DNA of 64,000 nucleotides from Limisphaera sp. (GTDB lineage: Bacteria; Verrucomicrobiota; Verrucomicrobiia; Limisphaerales; Limisphaeraceae). The DNA is taken from positions 1 through 64,000 of the forward strand of contig JANWVC010000013.1 of assembly GCA_025057755.1 (NCBI GenBank), given 5' to 3'. The stretch's first letter is position 1, and each line of letters begins with the position of its first letter. Shown piece by piece: positions 58,269 to 64,000 of the stretch. The position numbers were made by a program, and so were the translations under genes. A model generated the notes under the pieces. It had not been told where the DNA came from. It made no database searches and saw only the letters and a program-made list of their open reading frames with translations.

Positions 58269-58417
58269 CCCAACGACCAATACGCCACCGGGGGGCCTAG
58301 CTCAAGACAGCGCCATCTGCTGCAGACACTCGTGCCCGGCAGGCACAAGGGACCAACAAATCAGGCCCGAAGAGGGCCCAACCGCGGCCCGGCTTGGTCC
58401 GAATTGGGCATCCTGCC

Positions 58418-59068
58418 TCAGCGGCCCTCCAGGCGCAGCTTTCGCAATCGGACCTCTCGGAATTGGACGCTCATGGGGTCTCCGGCATGCAACTGAAATC
58501 CGAGCAAACCTTGCATGGCTGCTCGAGGCGACTCGTCTATCACATCCACGGTCAATTGACCATTGATGAAATGCTGCAAACGATTGCCTCGCGCCAAGAT
58601 GACATAATCGTTCCAGTCCCGGGTTCGTATATTGGATTGAATCTTGGCTGGGTCGCCCACCGAGCCGAGGATTTCCTTGCCGTTTTCCCGATTAAACCGA
58701 ACGCGTTCACCCCGCAACGCCATGACGCCCCGAACACGTTCTTCATACAGAATGGCCGAGTAATCAGGGGCCGCATCCATGTCCGCTTGGTAGCCGGCCA
58801 TAGCAAAATGGGTCCGATCCATCAACCGGCTTCGATACTGGATGCCAGAATTGGCAAAACCGCCCTCGCTGTTTGGAATCACCCGGTATTGCAAGCGTAG
58901 TTCAAAATCTCGCACTGGCCCGCCCATCCAGACCCGAAACGTGTTACCAGGCGCGGGACGGTCTCGCGTCGCCCGGCCCGTACCCCGACGTTTGATCGTG
59001 CACAAGTGCCGCACAGCGCGGTTGATGAAAGGTGCAGTCGGAAGGAATCTGTTCAGACCCGATCTCAT
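58418..59068 (-). pseudogene. N-terminally truncated DUF1080 (3-keto-disaccharide hydrolase-like) protein
   Basis: The 216-codon frame has the C-terminal two thirds of a DUF1080 domain: RPAPGNTFRVWMGGPVRDFE, FANSGIQYRSRLMD, GYQADMDAAPDYSAILYEE and NDYVILARGNRLQHFINGQL. Intact members have a signal peptide and an N-terminal block with FNGKDLTGW and WxVEDG. Those are absent: the first 40 codons (LNRFLPTAPFINRAV) are unlike the family, and the other minus-strand frames upstream show no missing piece. It is therefore most likely a 5'-truncated relic, though it could still be translated. It lies upstream of the prodomain-like gene on the same strand. Confidence 0.6.
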
Positions 59069-59739
59069 GAGGCTGGAGTTAGCGGGGGGAGGTCGTTTTT
59101 GGACAGGTTCAGTCTATGCCAGCGACCCTTCTTTTATCAAAACGTTCAATCAACAAGCGCGGGCACTTCAGGGTCATGAAAAACAGTCACTGGCTGCTTT
59201 GGAAGCGCCGTTTAGCTAACCCGAAGCGCCCGAACATTCCGCTTCAATGCCCAGACCCGGCTTGTCCTTTGCCAGTAGCAGCCCTTGGCGACCGGGGCTC
59301 TGGCGCTGAGGCGGGTTCGCCGCTGACAGGATTTTGAAACAGTCCGCCCAAGGGTGGAGGAGCGTCGGTGTCCATGAGATCTCAAAAGGCGTAAGTCAGG
59401 CTCCGCAGCAGCCGACTGGAACTCAAAGCGGCTGACCGGAGTGACTTCCGAATCGAGGGGGCTCCGAGCAATTTTGACTGAAGGCATGCCATAAGGCATC
59501 CGGCCAGCCCAAGTTTTTGAGCAAGTTACATAGACAGTGCTGCTTCCAAAGCCAAGCCTGCCCCATCCCTAAGCCAATTTTCAAAGGCATCAGCCAGGCT
59601 ATCTTCCCGAGTTTCCCTAACCTGCTAATCCCCAGGTGTATGAGGGAATTCAGCGAATCTAGCGGGCCCAGCGGATCAGGGACCTCCTTGGGTTCTCGGC
59701 GTTTGACTTGATGCAAGAGGCTTTCTAGACTGGATTTGC
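59069..59739. other. Gene-poor region between the DUF1080 relic and the polyprenyl synthase gene
   Basis: About 670 bases with no recognised gene. I looked here for the missing N-terminal part of the DUF1080 protein on the minus strand and did not find it. Open frames at 59212-59499 and 59423-59764 (minus) lack family features. Confidence 0.45.
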
Positions 59740-60792
59740 ATGCTGGCAACGGGCACCAAAGCAACGGCCGCCCCCGCCACTGATCCCCAGGACGCCGAGG
59801 TCGGTTTGCTCTGGAAACAAATCGCCGGGCCGTTGGAACCTTTTTTGGAAACGGTGACCGACCGCCTGGCCGAGCAGGTGCGGGCGTTCGACCCCGAGTT
59901 GATCGGACTAGCCGAGTATACGCTCCAGGGCCAGGGCAAGCGATTACGACCGTGCTTGGTGGGCTTGGTGGGCCAAGCTCTAGGCAAAATCACAGACGAC
60001 CATGTCAAGGTGGCGGTCATTATCGAGATGGTCCATTTGGCCACGCTGGTTCATGACGACGTCATGGACGAGGCCGCCCTGCGGCGGGGTCGTCGGACCG
60101 TAGCCGCCCAATGGGGCAACGAAACAGCTGTGTTGTTTGGAGATTGCCTGTTTGCCCAAGCCTTAAGGTGGGCCGCCAGTTTCCCCACCCCCGAAGTATG
60201 CCGCGCGGTCGCGCATGCCACCCAGGTTGTTTGCACCGGGGAAATCCTCCAGACACGCTACCGACGGAATTTTCCCCTGTCCTATGAGCATTACGACCGC
60301 ATCTTGGCGATGAAAACGGGCGAGCTATTCGCCTTGGCCTGCGATCTCGGCGCGTGGAGCAGCGGCGCCGACTCATCAATGCGAGAGGTTTTTCGGCGTT
60401 TCGGGCTTGGATTTGGCACAGCATACCAACTATACGATGACTGCCTGGATTTGATTGGAGAAGAACGGTTTGCAGGAAAATCCCTCGGCACAGACCTGGC
60501 GAAAGGCAAACTGACCTTACCCGTGCTATTGGCCTGGTATCGAGCCGATCTTCGCGATCGGGCTCGGCTGGAAAGCTGGATATCTCAATGGGACCCTTCG
60601 CTCCTACCACGGCTCCGAGAGCTCTTGGAACGTTATCAAGCAATCCCGGCGGCCTTGGCCAAGTTCCACGAATATCTAGAGCGGGCCTGCTATGAACTCC
60701 ATCAACTGCCCAGCAGTCTAGCCACTCGAGGTTTGGTGGCAGCAACCGAATACCTGGCCCGGCAAACGGTACACTTGACCGGTCGAGTTTGA
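59740..60792 (+). CDS. Polyprenyl diphosphate synthase
   Basis: A trans-type prenyltransferase that extends isoprenoid diphosphates, probably to the octaprenyl/heptaprenyl chain of the respiratory quinone. The 350-residue protein has GQGKRLRPCLVGLVGQAL, the first aspartate motif in ATLVHDDVMDEAALRRGRRT, the KTGELFALACDLGAW block, and the second motif in YQLYDDCLDLIGEE followed by KSLGTDLAKGKLTLPVL. The residues five and four before the first DDxxD (Thr-Leu) suggest a long-chain product, but product length is inferred. It is followed after about 20 bases by an ECF sigma factor gene on the same strand. Confidence 0.92.
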   Translation: MLATGTKATAAPATDPQDAEVGLLWKQIAGPLEPFLETVTDRLAEQVRAFDPELIGLAEYTLQGQGKRLRPCLVGLVGQALGKITDDHVKVAVIIEMVHLATLVHDDVMDEAALRRGRRTVAAQWGNETAVLFGDCLFAQALRWAASFPTPEVCRAVAHATQVVCTGEILQTRYRRNFPLSYEHYDRILAMKTGELFALACDLGAWSSGADSSMREVFRRFGLGFGTAYQLYDDCLDLIGEERFAGKSLGTDLAKGKLTLPVLLAWYRADLRDRARLESWISQWDPSLLPRLRELLERYQAIPAALAKFHEYLERACYELHQLPSSLATRGLVAATEYLARQTVHLTGRV

Positions 60793-60811
60793 CCCCTCCT
60801 TGCCGAACGCA

Positions 60812-61450
60812 ATGGCACAGGACTCCACCTCTTCCAGCTCCGGACCGGCCTCGCCGCCAGACACCTCCCCCAAGACTGGTGCGCTCCCCGACGAGACCTT
60901 GGTTATACGGGCCCAAAAGGGTGATTTGGATGCCTTCGACGAGCTGATGCGCCGGCATCAGGATCGGATTTATCAGGTCATCTACCATATGACCGCCCAT
61001 CATGAAGATGCCCGCGATCTGACCCAGGAGACCTTCATCACAGCCTACCATGCCCTGGGCCGCTTCCGGGGCAGTTCCGCCTTTGGCACCTGGTTGTACC
61101 GGATCGCTGTGAACAAGACTTTAAATTTCCTGGAAAAGAAGCGCCCCGAACGAAGTGGCCCAAGCCTGAATGACCTGGATTGGAATGCCGAGCATGATCC
61201 CGACCTAGTGGCCCTCATTACCGAGAAGACCCCGCGTCGCGAGGTCACCCTTGCGGAGTTGCGGCAAAAGTTGAACGAAGCGATGATGAAACTGTCAGAA
61301 AACCACAGATTGGTAGTGGTATTGCACGAGATCCAAGGCATGCCCCATGAAGAAATTGCCAAGATCATGGATTGCAATGTGGGCACCGTGCGTTCGAGGC
61401 TGTTTTACGCACGGCAACAGTTGCAGGCTTATTTATCAGACTACCTTTGA
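60812..61450 (+). CDS. ECF-type RNA polymerase sigma factor
   Basis: A group 4 sigma-70 factor of 212 residues. Region 2 (about 32-105) has GDLDAFDELMRRHQDRIYQV, HHEDARDLTQETFITAYHAL and FRGSSAFGTWLYRIAVNKTL. Region 4 (about 155-205) has LSENHRLVVVLHEIQGMPHEEIAKIM and CNVGTVRSRLFYARQQL, a helix-turn-helix that reads the -35 element. The open frame begins at a TTG (60800), but ATG 60812 is the likely start. A Ser/Pro-rich 25-residue N-terminal extension precedes region 2. The next gene encodes a one-helix membrane protein and may be its regulator. Confidence 0.93.
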   Translation: MAQDSTSSSSGPASPPDTSPKTGALPDETLVIRAQKGDLDAFDELMRRHQDRIYQVIYHMTAHHEDARDLTQETFITAYHALGRFRGSSAFGTWLYRIAVNKTLNFLEKKRPERSGPSLNDLDWNAEHDPDLVALITEKTPRREVTLAELRQKLNEAMMKLSENHRLVVVLHEIQGMPHEEIAKIMDCNVGTVRSRLFYARQQLQAYLSDYL

Positions 61451-61468
61451 AACTTAAGGCGCTGGACC

Positions 61469-62011
61469 ATGCCAAGTTCGCCTGAAGAACCCGACCGTTT
61501 GCGACGCTTGCTGGTGCTGAAACGCTATGAACGCCCACCGGCCGGATGTTTGGACGAAGTCCGTCGGGCCGTGTTGGAAGAGTTGCGACGCAGCAAGTCG
61601 CGTTCAGTCCATGCCTTAGAAGGCTTTCGCCAATCCGGTTGGTGGCTCGCCTGGCGCGAGGCCCTAGCGCCGCGTCCCTTGTGGGCCGGCGCTCTCGGCG
61701 TGGGGATTTGCGCCTTGGTAATCGGCGCGGTTTTGCAAGCAGAAAGGCTGCATCTGCCAATGGGCCTCGAAGGTAGCGGCGGCGCGGCCCATGTATCCAG
61801 TCCGGCGCATGGCTCCTGGATGCCAGTTCACGCGCCAGTGGGGCCCGGCCTCGTAAACTCGGGCGTTTTGCTGGCCGTCACCAACCTTCATGCGACCCCG
61901 GGCCAATCGCTGGGACCGGTGGTGCCCAGTTCGCTATTCCAGCCGCCCCTGCTGGAGGTGCAAAGAGCCAGCGGGGCACCACCTGCTTTAGGCCCCTTGC
62001 TCCAAGAGTGA
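61469..62011 (+). CDS. Single-pass membrane protein, possible ECF sigma partner
   Basis: A 180-residue protein that I do not recognise. The first 80 residues are charged and soluble (RLRRLLVLKRYERPPAGCLDEV, LEELRRSKSRSVHALEGF). One hydrophobic helix follows at about 72-90 (LWAGALGVGICALVIGAVL), then a Pro/Gly/Ser-rich segment that would be periplasmic. This layout, and its place 18 bases after the ECF sigma gene, fits an anti-sigma-like or accessory protein. No HxxxCxxC zinc anti-sigma motif is present, so the role is inferred only from context. It ends 322 bases before purA. Confidence 0.65.
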   Translation: MPSSPEEPDRLRRLLVLKRYERPPAGCLDEVRRAVLEELRRSKSRSVHALEGFRQSGWWLAWREALAPRPLWAGALGVGICALVIGAVLQAERLHLPMGLEGSGGAAHVSSPAHGSWMPVHAPVGPGLVNSGVLLAVTNLHATPGQSLGPVVPSSLFQPPLLEVQRASGAPPALGPLLQE

Positions 62012-62333
62012 TCATGGAAGAGCTTGTGGGCCCTCGCTCGCGGGCCGGTTTCCAACCTTGGTTCACCTGAGCCTTTGGAGTGCTGACTTGGAGCAGCGAC
62101 CTACAACAAGCAGCAAGGTCTCAGCTGCTGGGCCTTACAGCCCCTCATAGAAGATCAGCAAGGGACGAAAAACGCAGCCCCAGTGGGCAGCATAGAAGGT
62201 AAGGCCACCATTGACAGATGCGCTGGTAGATTTCTAGCTTGCCCACGGTCCCGCTGCACCCGGCAGCATCCCCGCCGCCTGAAAGCAAACCCGGTCCCTG
62301 CAGGCAAAGGGGGCCTAATGGGAGCGGCGATCC
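62012..62333. other. Gene-free region upstream of purA
   Basis: No gene or RNA element was recognised in these 322 bases. A short polypurine GGGGGCC and a GGAG (62321-62324) lie just before purA. Confidence 0.4.
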
Positions 62334-62339
62334 GTGACT

Positions 62340-63608
62340 ATGGCCAACACGATTTTAGTGGGCGCCCAGTGGGGCGACGAAGGCAAAGGCAAAATCATCG
62401 ACGTACTGACCGAACAAGCCGATGTGGTGGTGCGGTACGCAGGCGGAAACAACGCTGGCCACACCGTGTGGGTGGGACAGACCCGCTACGTGTTGCACTT
62501 GGTCCCCTCCGGTATTCTCCGGCGCAGCAAGCTTTGCGTCATCGGCAACGGCGTCGTGATTGATCCTGTAGGGTTGATGGAAGAAATCCAAGGGTTACGC
62601 GAGTTGGGGGTAAAAGTGGACCGCAATCTGCGCATCAGCGAAACGGCCCATGTAGTGTTACCCTATCATCGCGAACTGGACGTGGCGCGCGAACAACGAC
62701 AACGCCACAACCGCATCGGCACCACCAAACGCGGCATCGGTCCCGCGTACGCTGACAAAGCGGCGCGAGTCGGATTGCGCATGGTGGATTTGATCCAACC
62801 CGAGCGATTTGCCGAAAAACTCAAGCTCCGCATCCGGGAAAACAACGAGGTTTTGAAGGCGTGGGGCGCACGGCCTTTGTCTTATCCAAAAGTGTTGAAG
62901 GCGTATCAAGAAGCCGGCGCTTTTCTGGCGCCGTTTGTGACCAACACTGTGGCCTTGCTGCACCAGGCCCTGCAAAAGGGTCAAAACATCCTGTTCGAAG
63001 GTGCCCAAGGGACTTTTCTCGATATCGATCATGGCACCTACCCGTTTGTCACCTCCTCCAACACCACTGCCGGCGGCGCTTGTACGGGCACCGGTGTTCC
63101 ACCCAACCGGATCGATCGGGTCGTAGGGGTCATGAAGGCTTACACAACCCGCGTAGGTGAAGGGCCTCTGCCCACCGAGGACCACGCGCTGGGGGATTTA
63201 CTGCACAGCATGGGGCGCGAGTACGGCGCCACCACCGGACGGCCGCGTCGGTGCGGCTGGTTTGATGCCGTGGCTGTTCGTCAAGCCGTCCAAATCAATG
63301 GCGTGGACACGTTGGCCGTAACCAATCTGGACGGCTTGGATACACTCTCGACCATCAAGGTGTGTCTAGCGTACCGGGCCGGACAACAACGTTACGACCA
63401 TCTGCCCGCGGATGCGGCTGAACTAGCCGCATGCGAGCCGGTTTACGCCGAGTTCCCCGGGTGGTGCACCTCCACCAGCCAGGCGCGCCGTTGGCGCGAG
63501 CTACCCGTCAAGGCGCGCGCCTACCTCAAAGCCCTTGAAGACTTGGTGGGGGCGCCGATCGGCATCGTGTCGGTAGGGCCGGCACGCGAACAAACCATCT
63601 TTCGGTAA
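62340..63608 (+). CDS. purA: Adenylosuccinate synthetase
   Basis: It joins IMP and aspartate with GTP, the first committed step to AMP. The 422-residue protein has [15 protein letters not shown] (GTP/IMP-binding loop with the catalytic Asp), [12 protein letters not shown] (catalytic His), [78 protein letters not shown] and [13 protein letters not shown] 62340 (MANTILVG) matches the usual family start. A GTG two codons earlier (62334) has the better-spaced GGAG and may be used. It is followed after 8 bases by uppS. Confidence 0.96.
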   Translation: MANTILVGAQWGDEGKGKIIDVLTEQADVVVRYAGGNNAGHTVWVGQTRYVLHLVPSGILRRSKLCVIGNGVVIDPVGLMEEIQGLRELGVKVDRNLRISETAHVVLPYHRELDVAREQRQRHNRIGTTKRGIGPAYADKAARVGLRMVDLIQPERFAEKLKLRIRENNEVLKAWGARPLSYPKVLKAYQEAGAFLAPFVTNTVALLHQALQKGQNILFEGAQGTFLDIDHGTYPFVTSSNTTAGGACTGTGVPPNRIDRVVGVMKAYTTRVGEGPLPTEDHALGDLLHSMGREYGATTGRPRRCGWFDAVAVRQAVQINGVDTLAVTNLDGLDTLSTIKVCLAYRAGQQRYDHLPADAAELAACEPVYAEFPGWCTSTSQARRWRELPVKARAYLKALEDLVGAPIGIVSVGPAREQTIFR

Positions 63609-63616
63609 ACTTCGCT

Positions 63617-64000
63617 ATGGCTGAACCGGCTACAGAGCTTTCCACCGCCACCAGCACGGCTTCGATGCTGGTGGCCGCACCAACGATGGGTAGCCTCACG
63701 CTCAGCCCTGAAGCTCGAAACGCCCTCCCCCGACACGTGGCCATCATCATGGACGGCAACGGTCGATGGGCCCGACAGCGAGGCCTGCCGCGCATCGAGG
63801 GTCACCGACACGGAGCCGAGTCCGCGCGCGCGATTGTTCGCGCGGCTGCCGAGCTGGGCATTCAATATCTCACGCTTTATGCCTTCTCTGTCGAGAACTG
63901 GAACCGGCCGAAAGAAGAGGTCGATGCCCTGATGAAATACCTTTTACAATACCTCAAGGCCGAAACCGGGGAGTTACTGAAACATAATGTCCGACTCCAT
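63617..64000 (+). CDS. uppS: Isoprenyl transferase (undecaprenyl diphosphate synthase), 5' part
   Basis: The frame starts at ATG 63617 ([10 protein letters not shown]), 8 bases after the purA stop, and runs off the right edge. It encodes the cis-prenyltransferase signature [20 protein letters not shown] (about 41-60), then [20 protein letters not shown] and [20 protein letters not shown]. The product makes the undecaprenyl carrier lipid for peptidoglycan and other glycans. About 40 extra residues precede the conserved start, so an internal start such as ATG for MGSLTLSP is possible. The last third of the gene is outside the window. Confidence 0.94.
   Translation, partial: MAEPATELSTATSTASMLVAAPTMGSLTLSPEARNALPRHVAIIMDGNGRWARQRGLPRIEGHRHGAESARAIVRAAAELGIQYLTLYAFSVENWNRPKEEVDALMKYLLQYLKAETGELLKHNVRLH

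Overview
The window looks like chromosomal DNA from a GC-rich Gram-negative bacterium, most likely Verrucomicrobiota (Limisphaera/Pedosphaera-like; the lineage is inferred by eye, not by search). The 16S rRNA 5' region has a verrucomicrobial look. There are secreted proteins with PEP-CTERM and VPDSG-like C-terminal sorting tails, a very large autotransporter-repeat protein ending in an FFRLV-type tail, a Tat-exported Gfo/Idh/MocA protein, a GH172 protein, and the compact tyrA-aroA-cmk-plsC operon. No CRISPR array, insertion sequence, integrase or prophage gene was recognised.

Layout. 1-4.4 kb: a minus-strand rRNA operon (16S, tRNA-Ala, tRNA-Ile, partial 23S) with tandem promoter candidates, boxA-like elements and a pre-16S processing stem. 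4.5-8.0 kb: minus-strand class II DAHP synthase, larB and larC. 8.3-14.1 kb: an NtrC-type regulator and rpoN flank a methyltransferase/GT9 pair that probably serves the cell envelope. 14.3-17.8 kb: secreted GH172 and PQQ-propeller proteins. 18.0-22.0 kb: hom-thrC plus a fold-III PLP decarboxylase. 22.0-25.8 kb: tyrA-aroA-cmk-plsC on the minus strand. 25.9-30.5 kb: hpf, an amidohydrolase, bioF and bioA.

30.5-41.9 kb is sparse accessory DNA. It holds a VPDSG-CTERM gene, a Gfo/Idh/MocA protein, a sirtuin, the wreck of a fructan-use operon (sugar porter plus GH32, both broken by stops and frameshifts but still sharing an ATGA junction), trxB and a PEP-CTERM gene. 42-53.6 kb: lolC-lolD with a TPMT-like methyltransferase, a decayed lamin-tail-domain gene, rlmI, a MacA/MacB-like export operon with two tandem permeases, a CoA-binding protein and a DUF5069 protein. 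53.9-58.3 kb: a secreted prodomain-like protein translationally coupled to a metallopeptidase with LamG-like and beta-helix repeats; this is the best candidate for an undescribed system. 58.4-64 kb: a truncated DUF1080 protein, a polyprenyl synthase, an ECF sigma factor with a possible membrane partner, purA and the start of uppS.

Themes: housekeeping biosynthesis (aromatic, aspartate-family, biotin, purine, isoprenoid) alternates with secreted carbohydrate and surface functions, several of which are decaying. Frameshift counts in pseudogenes are read by eye. Start sites were chosen from Shine-Dalgarno spacing, stop/start overlaps and expected protein N-termini.
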